From NCBI RefSeq assembly GCF_003855155.1, contig NZ_CP034073.1:4526001-4590000 (forward strand): a DNA stretch of 64,000 nt. The letters run 5' to 3'. The translations under genes and the position numbers were made by a program. Shown here piece by piece: positions 1 through 8,797 of this stretch (positions within the stretch are counted from its first letter, which is position 1; every line of letters starts with the position of its first letter). The DNA is from Shewanella psychromarinicola. Lineage in GTDB: Bacteria; Pseudomonadota; Gammaproteobacteria; Enterobacterales; Shewanellaceae. Under the pieces are notes generated by a model that had not been told where the DNA came from, did no database searches, and was given only the letters and a program-made list of their open reading frames with translations.

Positions 1-233
1 AGAAACTCGATAATGGCCAGTGATTGTGACAATGTCAGTTCACCTTGCTCACCGTTATCAACCAATACCGGCACTAAATGCTGCGGATTGAGTTGATGAT
101 ATATTGCAGAGTTTTGTTCACCGCCATTATTCACTAAATGCACCGAAATATGCTCTGCCGTTAACTGTTTTAAATTTAACGCAATCCGCACCCGATAAGC
201 CGCACTTGAACGCCAATAGCCGTAGAGTTTCAT
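1..233 (-). CDS. maiA: Maleylacetoacetate isomerase, 3' part outside window
   Basis: Glutathione-dependent isomerisation of maleylacetoacetate to fumarylacetoacetate, the penultimate step of tyrosine/homogentisate breakdown. Translating the minus strand from the ATG at 233 gives MKLYGYWRSSAAYRVRIALN, the thioredoxin-fold N-terminus of zeta-class GST/MaiA with the SSAAYRVRIALNLK glutathione-site motif. NPQHLVPVL and a SQSLAIIEF segment follow, as in the family. About 77 residues are visible, and the frame runs open through the left edge. It lies 91 bp downstream of fahA on the same strand, but a terminator-like hairpin separates them, so it may have only partial read-through from fahA. Function is read from motifs and context and is secure. 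Confidence 0.9.
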   Translation of the reverse strand, partial: MKLYGYWRSSAAYRVRIALNLKQLTAEHISVHLVNNGGEQNSAIYHQLNPQHLVPVLVDNGEQGELTLSQSLAIIEF

Positions 234-265
234 GTCAATATCCCTGTTGTTTTATGATTAAAAAA

Positions 266-291
266 GGCAATAACGATTTATCGCTATTGCC
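266..291 (-). terminator. Hairpin with T-run after fahA
   Basis: The arms GGCAATAACGAT and ATCGCTATTGCC form a 12-bp stem with one wobble. On the minus strand the stem is followed by a run of Ts, as in an intrinsic terminator. It sits in the short gap between fahA and maiA, so it would attenuate fahA transcription into maiA. The plus-strand side also carries Ts, so it may work in both directions. Confidence 0.65.
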
Positions 292-323
292 TTTTTATGT
301 CGATTTATATCACTGCAATAATC

Positions 324-1310
324 TTAGGCTTTGTACTCAACCACTTTTTGATCAATAGAGCCAAAAATACTCACACCGTTGTCATCAAACATTTCAATAC
401 GAACGCTGTCGCCAAAGTGCATAAAGGATGTTGATGCTTTACCATCGGCAATAATTTCAAGCATACGCTTTTCCGCCAAACAGCTTGAACCCGCACTGCG
501 ATCATAATTTGAAATGGTGCCAGAACCAATAATAGCCCCGCTACCTAATGGACGCGTTTTAGCCACGTGTTCCACTAACTGACTAAAGTTAAAGGTCATA
601 TCAACACCCGCATTGGGGCGGCCAAACAATTCACCATTTAAGTGGGTGACCAATGGTAAATGTACTTTACTGTCTTGCCATTTATCAGCTAATTCATCTG
701 GGGTAATAGCAATAGGCGAAAATGCACTTGATGGCTTAGATTGGAAAAAACCAAACCCTTTACCTAACTCGCCGGGGATCAAGTTGCGCAGTGATACGTC
801 GTTGACTAACATCAATAATTTGATGTGTTTAGTGGCATTTTCGCTGCTAACACCCATGGCAACATCATCGGTAATGATGGCGATTTCTGATTCAAAATCA
901 ATTCCATACTCTTCACTTGTCACTTCGATATTGGCTTTAGGGGCAATGAAACAGTCTGAACCGCCCTGATAGACTAAAGGATCCGTCCAAAATGATGCTG
1001 GCATTTCAGCGCCACGTGCTTTACGCACCAGTTCAACGTGATTCACATAGGCACTACCATCGGCCCACTGGTATGCACGAGGTAACGGAGATAAACAACG
1101 TGCTTCATCAAAATCGGCTGCATTGTCCATTTGGCCATCGTTAAGCGCTTCATAAAGTTCATTTAATTGTGGATACAATAAATCCCAAGCATCAAGTAAT
1201 TGCTGCATTGTATGGGCAATAGCAGGTACAGCGACCGCTTTGGTTAAATCTCTACTGACTAACATCAATTGGCCGTCGCGACGTCCGTTGTGATAACTTG
1301 CAAGTTTCAT
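324..1310 (-). CDS. fahA: Fumarylacetoacetate hydrolase family protein
   Basis: Hydrolyses fumarylacetoacetate to fumarate and acetoacetate, ending tyrosine catabolism. The 328-residue protein carries the FAH fold. Its metal-site region includes DFESEIAIITDDV (about residues 138-150), and near the C-terminus it has GSGTISNYDRSAGSSCLAEKR. The ATG at 1310 follows AGGAG at good spacing. It is the short bacterial FAH form and not the roughly 420-residue animal type. Neighbours on the same strand are maiA downstream and tyrR, phhB and phhA upstream, which fits the aromatic pathway. A TyrR-box-like site at 1446-1463 lies in its upstream region. Confidence 0.9.
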   Translation of the reverse strand: MKLASYHNGRRDGQLMLVSRDLTKAVAVPAIAHTMQQLLDAWDLLYPQLNELYEALNDGQMDNAADFDEARCLSPLPRAYQWADGSAYVNHVELVRKARGAEMPASFWTDPLVYQGGSDCFIAPKANIEVTSEEYGIDFESEIAIITDDVAMGVSSENATKHIKLLMLVNDVSLRNLIPGELGKGFGFFQSKPSSAFSPIAITPDELADKWQDSKVHLPLVTHLNGELFGRPNAGVDMTFNFSQLVEHVAKTRPLGSGAIIGSGTISNYDRSAGSSCLAEKRMLEIIADGKASTSFMHFGDSVRIEMFDDNGVSIFGSIDQKVVEYKA

Positions 1311-1445
1311 TATGGCTCCTAAATACTGGATGAACGTGGCGGATAATCCACACTACACGCTCAATTTGATCATACAAATAACCCATCACAGCAAAAAAGC
1401 CTATAGCGTATGCTAAATCACATTTTGCTGGCATTAATGGATATT

Positions 1446-1463
1446 TGTAAATTATTGGTTACT
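1446..1463. promoter_or_regulatory. Candidate TyrR box upstream of fahA
   Basis: TGTAAA, six bases, then GTTACT matches the TyrR box pattern TGTAAA-N6-TTTACA at the whole left half and four of six right-half positions. It lies about 136 bp upstream of the fahA start, and tyrR is the next gene. TyrR control of this operon is inferred. Confidence 0.4.
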
Positions 1464-1547
1464 TTAATATAAAATAATCGAAAACACTGATTTACAGCGT
1501 TAAGGTGACTAAAATGCCATCAAAATAGTTGGCATTAAATCGTTACA

Positions 1548-3086
1548 TTACTTTTTTTTACTAATACTGTAATCGCGTAATTTATTGGCAATGGCGGTAT
1601 GCGATACCCCAAGTTTTTTTGCTAATTGGCGTGTACTTGGGTACGCAGGGTATAACCGACGCAATAAACCTGCTTCGTATTCTTTCATGGCTTGGTCTAG
1701 GGTGCCTTCAAATTCCTCATCGAAGTAACCAAAGCCTTCAGCATAGGATGGTAATTTAAGCTGCTCGACCGTCAATTCAGTTGAACCGTCCCACATCGAC
1801 ACCGCTCTAAAAATCGCATTTTTCAATTGACGTACATTACCCGGCCACGCATAGGTAAACAGGTAATCACGACAGCTTGCCGAAATACGCCTTAAGGGAC
1901 TCGATAACTGCTGACTATAATGTTCTAGAAACATTTCAGTTAACGGGATCACATCCACACGGCGCTCACGCAGTGATGGCATGTGATAACTGAGTACATG
2001 AATACGATAATATAAATCTTCTCGAAATTCGCCGGTTTGGCAAAGTTCAGCTAAATGTTTTTGGGTTGAACAGATAATCCGCACATCAGCGCGCACTTCT
2101 TCATCACCGCCAATCCGCCTAAAGGTTCCGTCTTGCAATAAACGCAGTAATTTGACTTGCGCCGCTTTGGACATCTCAGCAATTTCATCAAGAAACACAG
2201 TCCCGCCTTTGGCTTCTTCAAATAGACCGCGTTTAACGACAGTGCCATTACTGACAAAGCCAAATAATTCTTCTTCTGCAACGCTATCAGGCAGCGCGGC
2301 ACAATTAATGGCAATGAAAGGATGTTCACGGCGCATGCTAGCATCATGACTAGCACGAGCCATTAGCTCTTTACCTGTGCCGGTTTCACCGGTGATCAGC
2401 AAGGGGGCATCTAGTTGCGCCATCCGTTTTGCTTGCTTGAGTATCTCTTTCATTTTGTCACTAACGGCTAATACGTTATCAAACCCAGTAGTCTGATTTT
2501 GCAGTGCATTAAACTGTTTACCCACTCGGGCTGGCGATTTCAGCGAGATAACCGCACCGGCTAAAATCGTTTTGTCATTATCATCAGGCAAGAAAATTGG
2601 CAGCATTTCGGCTAGATATTCACTGCCATTAATTTGCACCCGAGTCGCCTGAGCCAATACCGGCGTTTCGCTCATCCAACGGGCAACGTTAAACCCTTGT
2701 ACCCAATGATTAAGTGACTCACCCACTACCTCATGTTCACCCATACCGAGCGTCAATAACGCTGACTCATTAGCAATGCGGATCCGACCTTTAGCATCGG
2801 TTGAAAAGACTGAATCAGGTAAGGTTTTAAGTAAGGTTTTTAGAGCGTAATGCTCTTGCTCTGATGGCATAAATGACACAGTACGAACATCATTTACACT
2901 TTCAACCTTGCGGATTTGCGGCATTAACTCGCGCAGTGTTTCAAAACTAATCTCAGCAAATTGCAGAAATAAGAAACCCCGATTACTGGCATCAATAGCC
3001 ATTAAGTTAATGCCGTGATTTTCAAGCACGACGAGGATGTCTTTCGCTAAACCCACGCGATCAATACAGCTGACTTCCAAACGCAT
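1548..3086 (-). CDS. tyrR: TyrR/PhhR-type aromatic amino acid regulator
   Basis: Transcription factor of 512 residues that senses aromatic amino acids. Domains in order: an N-terminal ACT domain (from MRLEVSCIDRVGLAKDIL, about 1-75), a PAS domain (about 78-190), an AAA+ sigma54-activator-type ATPase with Walker A GETGTGKE (near 235), and a C-terminal Fis-like HTH (RQLAKKLGVSHTAIANKLRDY). The GAFTGA loop of true sigma54 activators is replaced by GFVSNGTVV. That points to a TyrR acting with sigma70 and not to an RpoN activator. A downstream AATGCC/GGCATT hairpin (about 1512-1535) may be its weak terminator. It is transcribed toward fahA, and phhAB lie upstream. Confidence 0.9.
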   Translation of the reverse strand: MRLEVSCIDRVGLAKDILVVLENHGINLMAIDASNRGFLFLQFAEISFETLRELMPQIRKVESVNDVRTVSFMPSEQEHYALKTLLKTLPDSVFSTDAKGRIRIANESALLTLGMGEHEVVGESLNHWVQGFNVARWMSETPVLAQATRVQINGSEYLAEMLPIFLPDDNDKTILAGAVISLKSPARVGKQFNALQNQTTGFDNVLAVSDKMKEILKQAKRMAQLDAPLLITGETGTGKELMARASHDASMRREHPFIAINCAALPDSVAEEELFGFVSNGTVVKRGLFEEAKGGTVFLDEIAEMSKAAQVKLLRLLQDGTFRRIGGDEEVRADVRIICSTQKHLAELCQTGEFREDLYYRIHVLSYHMPSLRERRVDVIPLTEMFLEHYSQQLSSPLRRISASCRDYLFTYAWPGNVRQLKNAIFRAVSMWDGSTELTVEQLKLPSYAEGFGYFDEEFEGTLDQAMKEYEAGLLRRLYPAYPSTRQLAKKLGVSHTAIANKLRDYSISKKK

Positions 3087-3200
3087 AATGTAACGATTCC
3101 CTATTTATTTAAGGTTTGTTTCGGAAATTTGGCATAACGTTAGAGGGATATGGCTTCGGTGGCAAGTGAAGTTTACAGCAGAATTGTAACAGAGCAATTA

Positions 3201-3234
3201 TTTCAGCATATTACGTTAACGTAATATACTGAAA
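3201..3234. repeat. 34-bp near-perfect palindrome
   Basis: The sequence is a 17+17 inverted repeat with no loop and a single mismatched pair. Its core is ATATTACGTTAACGTAATAT. It lies between the phhB stop and the tyrR start, about 115 bp upstream of tyrR. No T-run follows on either strand, so it is not a typical terminator. It could be an operator for a dimeric regulator or a cruciform. Confidence 0.55.
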
Positions 3235-3255
3235 TCGATGGTGATCGTCATTAAT

Positions 3256-3591
3256 CTACAGCAACTGGTCGCTCTTGGCTGCCATAATAAAATCATTCTT
3301 ATGGAGCCCTTTAATGGAATGTGACCACCAGGTCACCGTCACTTTACCCCATTCAGTTAAGATCCCAGGGTGGTGAAATTCAGCCTCAGCTAAATCGGCC
3401 AATTTATTGGTAAAAGCCATGGCCAATTTAAAGTTTTTGAATTTATATACCCGCTCCAGCTGCATAATACCGTCACGAACTTCCACGCCCCAATCGGGGA
3501 TCATACCGATAAGCTCAGCTAATTCAGCATCGGTCACTTTAGGTGCATCCGCTTGGCATGCTTCACATTTCATCTCAGTTAATGCGTTCAT
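3256..3591 (-). CDS. phhB: Pterin-4a-carbinolamine dehydratase
   Basis: Recycles the 4a-hydroxytetrahydrobiopterin made by phenylalanine hydroxylase. The 111-residue length is typical for PhhB/PCD. The family signature is visible as [20 protein letters not shown] (near residues 69-88), with the conserved His pair and a following [12 protein letters not shown]. The N-terminus has CEACQADAP, as in many gammaproteobacterial versions. It lies 83 bp downstream of phhA on the same strand and surely shares its transcript. The start at 3591 is preceded by AGGAG. Confidence 0.93.
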   Translation of the reverse strand: MNALTEMKCEACQADAPKVTDAELAELIGMIPDWGVEVRDGIMQLERVYKFKNFKLAMAFTNKLADLAEAEFHHPGILTEWGKVTVTWWSHSIKGLHKNDFIMAAKSDQLL

Positions 3592-3674
3592 TTACACTCC
3601 TTGACTTAATTAAATGGTTATCTTGCTTGCAGGCTGACGAGTCAAATGATGCTTACCTCAGCTGCAGTTAATCA

Positions 3675-4472
3675 TTAGCTTGCTTTCACTTTAGGGGCAA
3701 ACTTAGGCTCAAACATGCCTAATTGACGCGCTTTGGTTACCATTGCCATAATATCCATACGCGCAACTTCATCAAGGTAGTCAATATTTTCAATCACGTA
3801 ATAAATAGGCTGCATAATATCTATACGATAGGGTGTGCGTAATACATCCAGTAGATCAAAAGGTTTACGTTCTGGTGCATCACTTAGCGCATACAGGGTT
3901 TCTCCTGGTGAACTTAAAATACCGCCACCATAGATGGCTAAAGGCTCATTTTTCGCTTGAACCAAACCAAACTCAATAGTGAACCAATATAATCGTGCTA
4001 AAAAGACCCTTTCTTCTTTTGACGCAGCAAGCCCTAATTGACCATACATATGCGAGAAATGAGCAAATGATGGGTTGGTTAATAATGGGCAATGACCAAA
4101 TATCTCATGAAAAATATCGGGTTCTTGTAAATAATCAAACTCTTCTTTGCTACGAATAAACGTTGCTACCGGAAATTCTTTATTGGCCAATAATTCAAAG
4201 AAACGTCCAAATGGAATTAATGCGGGCACGGCTGCCGTTTTCCAGCCTGTGGCGTCTATTAACACTTTATCAATTTCAGGTAACTGTGGAATACGATCAA
4301 TAGACATGCCTAATGCATCTAACCCTTGTAGGTAAGCATGACAGGCTTTGCCCGGCATATTGGCCACTTGGCGTTGATACAATTGTTGCCATAATTGATT
4401 CTCATGTTCTGAATAATCTATGTAACCCTGGGCATCAGGTTGATGTGCAATATACTTTGTTGCTGTACTCAT
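3675..4472 (-). CDS. phhA: Phenylalanine 4-monooxygenase
   Basis: Iron- and pterin-dependent hydroxylation of phenylalanine to tyrosine. The 265-residue single-domain bacterial form has the iron motif PDIFHEIFGH at residues 118-127 (His122 and His127), and the third ligand is the Glu in WFTIEFGLV. I choose the ATG at 4472 (MSTATKY). The GTG nine bases upstream is in frame but overlaps the likely Shine-Dalgarno GTGGAG. It is the first gene of phhAB, read divergently from galE, and a TyrR-box-like site lies about 100 bp upstream. With fahA, maiA and tyrR nearby it forms a Phe/Tyr degradation cluster; the homogentisate-forming enzymes are not in the window. Confidence 0.95.
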   Translation of the reverse strand: MSTATKYIAHQPDAQGYIDYSEHENQLWQQLYQRQVANMPGKACHAYLQGLDALGMSIDRIPQLPEIDKVLIDATGWKTAAVPALIPFGRFFELLANKEFPVATFIRSKEEFDYLQEPDIFHEIFGHCPLLTNPSFAHFSHMYGQLGLAASKEERVFLARLYWFTIEFGLVQAKNEPLAIYGGGILSSPGETLYALSDAPERKPFDLLDVLRTPYRIDIMQPIYYVIENIDYLDEVARMDIMAMVTKARQLGMFEPKFAPKVKAS

Positions 4473-4574
4473 AAGCTCCACTTTACGTCAACTTCAGTTA
4501 TTACATAGTGTGCCATGGTTAACGTTTTGTTAACTCCCTCACCATTTTTTGTCGCTGGGATATGTTGCTTGAAA

Positions 4575-4592
4575 TGTAAACAAATGGGTACA
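4575..4592. promoter_or_regulatory. Candidate TyrR box upstream of phhA
   Basis: TGTAAA, CAAATG, GGTACA matches the TyrR box at the full left half and four of six right-half positions. It is about 103 bp from the phhA start, inside the roughly 310-bp phhA/galE divergent region (4473-4783). Apart from this site I see only promoter-like AT-rich sequence there. Confidence 0.45.
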
Positions 4593-4783
4593 GGCACGAT
4601 TAAAGGGTGTTTTATATGACGATTGCTTAATTATCCAACACTGATAGGAACAAGCTGTCATGCGGTTTATAAGCCGACCCGTAATGATTTCAACATGACG
4701 GCTATAATTTAAATGGCTATTGAACTGTGATAATTTACAATAACCATTGAACTTGACTCATTTATTCACAGGACGATTTATCT

Positions 4784-5806
4784 ATGGCAATTTTAGTAAC
4801 CGGTGGCGCTGGCTATATTGGTACTCACACAGTAGTAGAGCTATTAAATGCCGGACAGGAAGTAATTATTGTTGATAATTTATCAAATTCAAGTGTTGAA
4901 GCCTTAGCCCGTGTTCATACTATTACGGGTAAAGATGTCACTTTTTATCAAGGTGATATTTTAAACAAAGCCTTACTGCAAAAAGTTTTTACTGACCACA
5001 GTATTGAGTCTGTCATTCATTTTGCGGGATTAAAAGCCGTCGGTGAGTCAGTAGAAAAACCGTTGAAGTATTACGAAAATAACGTTACTGGCACCATCAT
5101 CTTATGCCAAGTGATGGCAGAAAATAACGTTAAGAACTTAGTCTTTAGCTCATCGGCCACGGTTTACGGCGACCCTGCTAGCCTGCCCATAAAAGAAGAC
5201 TTCCCAACAGGCGCAACCAACCCTTACGGCCAATCTAAATTAATGGTTGAGTATATTTTAGCTGACTTACACAACTCGGATAACAGTTGGAATATCGCCC
5301 GTTTACGTTACTTCAATCCTGTTGGCGCTCACGAAAGTGGCCTGATTGGTGAAGATCCTAACGATATTCCTAACAACTTAATGCCCTTTATTGCCCAGGT
5401 TGCTGTTGGTAAACGTGAAAAATTAAGCGTCTTTGGCGATGACTACAATACTCCAGATGGCACAGGCGTGCGTGATTATATTCATGTTGTTGATTTAGCC
5501 ATGGGTCACTTACAAGCATTGAAAAAGCTGCAAACCAAACCTGGATTAGTGACTTATAATCTCGGTACAGGCATAGGCTACAGTGTATTAGACATGGTCA
5601 AGGCGTTTGAGAAAGCCTGTGGTAAAACCATTGCTTATCAAATCAGTCCTCGCCGTCCAGGTGATATTGCAGCCTGCTATGCAGACCCTAGTTTTGCCGC
5701 GACAGAGCTTAACTGGCGTGCAAGCCACTCAGTAGAGGACATGGCCAATAGCAGTTGGAAGTGGCAATCAACTAATCCTGATGGTTATAAATTGCCAAGC
5801 ACTTAA
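4784..5806 (+). CDS. galE: UDP-glucose 4-epimerase
   Basis: Interconverts UDP-glucose and UDP-galactose with bound NAD. The 340-residue extended SDR protein begins [20 protein letters not shown], which includes the Rossmann motif [15 protein letters not shown] (near 123-130) and the catalytic YGQSK (near 148-152) follow. Length is normal for GalE. It faces away from phhA and is followed by a G+C-rich hairpin (5814-5847) and napF. The galactose unit would feed surface polysaccharide synthesis, which is known for the family and not visible here. Confidence 0.95.
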   Translation: MAILVTGGAGYIGTHTVVELLNAGQEVIIVDNLSNSSVEALARVHTITGKDVTFYQGDILNKALLQKVFTDHSIESVIHFAGLKAVGESVEKPLKYYENNVTGTIILCQVMAENNVKNLVFSSSATVYGDPASLPIKEDFPTGATNPYGQSKLMVEYILADLHNSDNSWNIARLRYFNPVGAHESGLIGEDPNDIPNNLMPFIAQVAVGKREKLSVFGDDYNTPDGTGVRDYIHVVDLAMGHLQALKKLQTKPGLVTYNLGTGIGYSVLDMVKAFEKACGKTIAYQISPRRPGDIAACYADPSFAATELNWRASHSVEDMANSSWKWQSTNPDGYKLPST

Positions 5807-5813
5807 CAATTTT

Positions 5814-5847
5814 TTGCTGCAGCTAATGCTAATATTGGCTGCAGCAA
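5814..5847 (+). terminator. Perfect 10-bp hairpin after galE
   Basis: TTGCTGCAGC and GCTGCAGCAA form a perfect 10-bp stem with a 14-base loop. No T-run follows on the plus strand (GTCCGTTTCGG), so it may stabilise the galE mRNA end or act as a weak terminator before napF. Confidence 0.4.
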
Positions 5848-5874
5848 GTCCGTTTCGGTCTAATTGGGATAATA

Positions 5875-6360
5875 ATGAGTCAAAGCATCGATCAAAGTCG
5901 TCGGAATCTATTTAGTCGCAGAAAAACTAATGTTATCCGTCCGCCTTGGATAAAAACAGACCAACTGTTTACCGACAATTGTACCCGCTGCGATAAATGC
6001 ATTACCGCATGCGAAACAAGTATTATCAAACAAGGCGATGGTGGCTTTCCTGAAATAGATTTTAGCCTTGGTGAATGCACGTTTTGCCAGAAATGTGTTG
6101 ATGCATGTCCAGAACCAGTGTTTGAACGCGCTCAATCCTTACCTTGGTCAATTACCGCCAGCATAAAAGAGAATTGCTTAACCTATGAAGGCGTCTGGTG
6201 CCAGAGCTGTAAAGATGCCTGCGATCCGCGCGCAATTAGCTTTATCATGGCGGTAGGACAAGTGCCTAAACCCGTTATAGATACTGACGCCTGTAACGGT
6301 TGCGGTGCTTGCGTGTCCCCTTGCCCTGCGGATGCGATAATTATCGGCCACCCAAGCTAA
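5875..6360 (+). CDS. napF: Ferredoxin-type protein NapF
   Basis: Predicted cytoplasmic iron-sulfur accessory protein of periplasmic nitrate reductase, thought to help load or mature NapA. The 161-residue protein has three full CxxCxxCxxxC clusters (CTRCDKCITAC, CTFCQKCVDAC, CNGCGACVSPC) and a further CQSCKDAC segment. These fit several [4Fe-4S] clusters. The N-terminal SRRNLFSRR is typical of NapF. It stands alone between galE and a bactofilin gene, with no napDAGHBC genes in the window, so a role beyond nitrate reduction is possible. GGGA before ATG 5875 supports the start. Confidence 0.85.
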   Translation: MSQSIDQSRRNLFSRRKTNVIRPPWIKTDQLFTDNCTRCDKCITACETSIIKQGDGGFPEIDFSLGECTFCQKCVDACPEPVFERAQSLPWSITASIKENCLTYEGVWCQSCKDACDPRAISFIMAVGQVPKPVIDTDACNGCGACVSPCPADAIIIGHPS

Positions 6361-6471
6361 TTTTTCTCCCAAAGCGTAGAAAGATATTAAGTATTCGGTC
6401 AGCGATTTTGGTTTTGTTCATTAGCCTTTAGCGCTATATTACCCTCTCAACGTAGACATAAGAGCACTAAG

Positions 6472-6819
6472 ATGTTTGGTCAAAAAAAACCTGCTAACTC
6501 ACTAAGCTTTATCGCGCAAGAATGCCATTTAACCGGTAAACTCATTTTCAGCGGTGATGTGCTCATTGCGGGCCATGTCAGTGGCGATATCAAAGCACAA
6601 GGCAATGTGACCATTGAACCGAGCGGCACCGTCGATGGTGATGTCTTATGTCGCGAGTTGATGATTGCTGGGCAATTAACTGGCAAGGCACGCTGTAAAA
6701 AAATAACGCTTCATGATCAAGGTATTTTTGAAGGTGATGCATATTGTGAAAACATTGAAATTTTAGATGTTGGTCAGTTTTTAGGTTATCGTCACCGCGA
6801 TCCTCTCACAACCGCCTAA
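6472..6819 (+). CDS. Bactofilin (polymer-forming cytoskeletal protein)
   Basis: Small self-polymerising cytoskeletal protein of the DUF583 family. The 115 residues form one beta-helix-like domain with the repeated pattern LxxxxxLxGxVxG. Examples are CHLTGKLIFSGDVLIAGHVS, GDIKAQGNVTIEPSGTVDGD and LMIAGQLTGKARC. There is a short hydrophilic N-terminal tail (MFGQKKPANS) and no membrane segment. Bactofilins act in cell shape, stalks, motility and polar localisation; which applies here cannot be told. The 290 bp that follow hold no convincing gene. Confidence 0.88.
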   Translation: MFGQKKPANSLSFIAQECHLTGKLIFSGDVLIAGHVSGDIKAQGNVTIEPSGTVDGDVLCRELMIAGQLTGKARCKKITLHDQGIFEGDAYCENIEILDVGQFLGYRHRDPLTTA

Positions 6820-7111
6820 CGAGTGGCTTCGGCAGGCATTTTACTTGCAGCTTTAACTTGCACAATAATAGGGCCAACGGTTATCAATATTATGTCAGCT
6901 AACTTGCGATGGTTTGTCTAAAGAGGCCATCGATAATGTGGTGAATTACCAATAGTTAAGGAGGCTGCCTGTTAATGAGCTGGCACAATATTAACCACAT
7001 CCACGATAAACTTCGTTTGATGAAGTGAGCTTAGTCAGTTGCCCTTGTAACCCAATAACATATTTTCGATAAAAATCCGTCCAGTTCATCACTTAACGCC
7101 CAAACCAATGC

Positions 7112-7792
7112 CTATTGATCATCACTGGTTTGAGCTTGTTGTTGCCATTGACGCAACAACGCCACAAATTCTTTAGGGTCTCGGTCTAAACTATCAATCG
7201 ATAAATACACATGGTAACCCAACTGTTCATTCAACGTTTGACAACGATGGCCAAACATAGCCAGTACCCCACGATAACGTTCACCGTTAACCACTAACGG
7301 AGTGAACTCAGCACCTAAATAGCCTTCTAAACTTTGTAAGTCTTCATCCTGGGTGGCCGCTGTCATTAATAGTGGCCGCTGCTCGGTCAGTAATCCGGTG
7401 GCCAAGCGCAGTGAAATACAATCTAAAACGGGATTAATGTGTTTAAGCTTGACGCCAATATAAGGCAGTTCAATTAACTCCATGTTTTGATTTACTCGCA
7501 CATTATCAAGTCGTTGAATATTGTGCCATTCAATAAACACTTGTCCGCGGCGATGAAAAAATGCTACGCCTGCTGTGGTTAGCTTAAAACTGACGGCTGG
7601 CTGGTACACTTTGGAGACACCTAAAACCAGCGCAACTGAACCCAAGGCAAAGCACAGCATACCGGGCACAAAAAAGCCTTTAAACCCGATAAAAATAATT
7701 AAGCTAGTTACTAAACTCACCGCCCCAACAACGGTGAGTGTAATGCCATTACGTTTAATAAAAGGGCTGATTAATAACTCGTCAGTGACCAC
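7112..7792 (-). CDS. DUF2982-type membrane protein
   Basis: Predicted inner-membrane protein of 226 residues and unknown function. Two closely spaced hydrophobic segments (about residues 18-38 and 40-60) are followed by a soluble domain rich in beta structure with TTAGVAFFHRRGQVFIEWHNI, which resembles a PH-like membrane-associated fold. The sequence agrees with what I recall of DUF2982, found in Shewanella, Vibrio and relatives. It is followed by the ElyC/YdcF-type gene on the same minus strand with the order reversed (that gene lies further upstream), so the two could be co-transcribed across an 81-bp gap. Confidence 0.65.
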   Translation of the reverse strand: MVTDELLISPFIKRNGITLTVVGAVSLVTSLIIFIGFKGFFVPGMLCFALGSVALVLGVSKVYQPAVSFKLTTAGVAFFHRRGQVFIEWHNIQRLDNVRVNQNMELIELPYIGVKLKHINPVLDCISLRLATGLLTEQRPLLMTAATQDEDLQSLEGYLGAEFTPLVVNGERYRGVLAMFGHRCQTLNEQLGYHVYLSIDSLDRDPKEFVALLRQWQQQAQTSDDQ

Positions 7793-7873
7793 GATTTCTC
7801 CTTTAAACTAATTGTGATAGAAGTCTATTTTATGGCTAATAGGTTTGTGCCTAATAGTTTTTAATTATGTGAA

Positions 7874-8626
7874 TTAGCTTATCTCTTTGATCTGCAACCA
7901 CAACATGCCGACATATTCATGGATAGCTTTTTGAGATGCTAATAACTGATCTGCACCTAAGCGCCACCGATAACTTTGCCTAGCAATAAAGTCACTGGGC
8001 GCAGGCTGTGGTTGCATATCCAGTGAGGTAAATATTTGCATAGATCTAGGCATATGCGTAGCCGACGTCACTAACCTAAACGGTCTATAGCCAACAATAT
8101 TCTTAAGTGCATAAGCTTCTTCAATGGTATCTTTAGGTTGATTAAATACGACTATATTGGCTGTTGGGATCCCTAATTCTTCTGCGGCTTGTGCCATAAT
8201 CGTCGCATGGGCTGTGGGCTGGTTTCCACCACTCCAACCACTGACAACTAAGGTACAATGTTGACCGAGACCAAACTGACGAATGCCTTCGGTTAATCGA
8301 GCCAGTGCCGTCGACGATAGTTGCTGTACTGCGGTATGGCCATATTGCTCACGATTACCCGATCCCAATACCATCACAACACAAGTGCCAGTAATCGGTT
8401 GATGATTAACTTGATACTGTGATTCTAATGAATCCGCTAAAAAATAACTCACTTGAGATTGGCTTGTTAATGCTAGCACCAATATAGAGGTGATCAAGGT
8501 GACTCGGCCAAATCGCAGTAGCGTGGCCCGTTGGGTTCGCCACAAGATGGCAGCAATAACAAGTAACATTATGCTAAAGGGGATCGGCATCACTAATTGC
8601 GATAAGATTTTTTTAAGCCAAAACAT
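7874..8626 (-). CDS. ElyC/SanA/YdcF family protein (DUF218)
   Basis: Inner-membrane envelope protein of 250 residues. Two N-terminal membrane segments (about 10-28 and 37-57) precede the DUF218 domain, which has CVVMVLGSGN, LVVSGWSGGNQPTAHA, a central ANIVVFNQPKDTIEEAYAL and a late RLVTSATHMPRSMQIF. This is the ElyC arrangement, and ElyC is linked to lipid-carrier/peptidoglycan metabolism in E. coli. The exact reaction is unknown for the family. The start at 8626 (MFWLKK) immediately precedes the first hydrophobic helix. Confidence 0.8.
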   Translation of the reverse strand: MFWLKKILSQLVMPIPFSIMLLVIAAILWRTQRATLLRFGRVTLITSILVLALTSQSQVSYFLADSLESQYQVNHQPITGTCVVMVLGSGNREQYGHTAVQQLSSTALARLTEGIRQFGLGQHCTLVVSGWSGGNQPTAHATIMAQAAEELGIPTANIVVFNQPKDTIEEAYALKNIVGYRPFRLVTSATHMPRSMQIFTSLDMQPQPAPSDFIARQSYRWRLGADQLLASQKAIHEYVGMLWLQIKEIS

Positions 8627-8705
8627 CGGTATATCACTTGATCAATTAACACTGCGGCTAGTTTATCGTTATCAGCTTCGAATACAAACCATATAGAGTA
8701 AACAA

Positions 8706-8730
8706 AAACGGCACTTGTTAAGTGCCGTTT
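8706..8730 (-). terminator. Intrinsic terminator after mak
   Basis: AAACGGCACT and AGTGCCGTTT form a 10-bp perfect stem with a 5-base loop. On the minus strand it is followed by TTGTTT. It ends the cysQ-mak unit before the ElyC-like gene. Confidence 0.8.
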
Positions 8731-8797
8731 GGTATAAGGAGCAGATTAACGCTCAATGATATGAATTAAGACTCGTTCTCACAGAAATGAACTGAAG

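Noticed and set aside
4510..4515. TGGCAC on the minus strand upstream of phhA, like a sigma54 -24 element
   Set aside because: The matching -12 GC element is absent at the right distance, and TyrR here lacks the GAFTGA loop, so a sigma54 promoter is unlikely.
6975..7028. 17-codon ORF after AAGGAGG downstream of the bactofilin gene
   Set aside because: Spacing to the ATG is long (about 11 bases), the peptide is very short and no conservation can be judged here.
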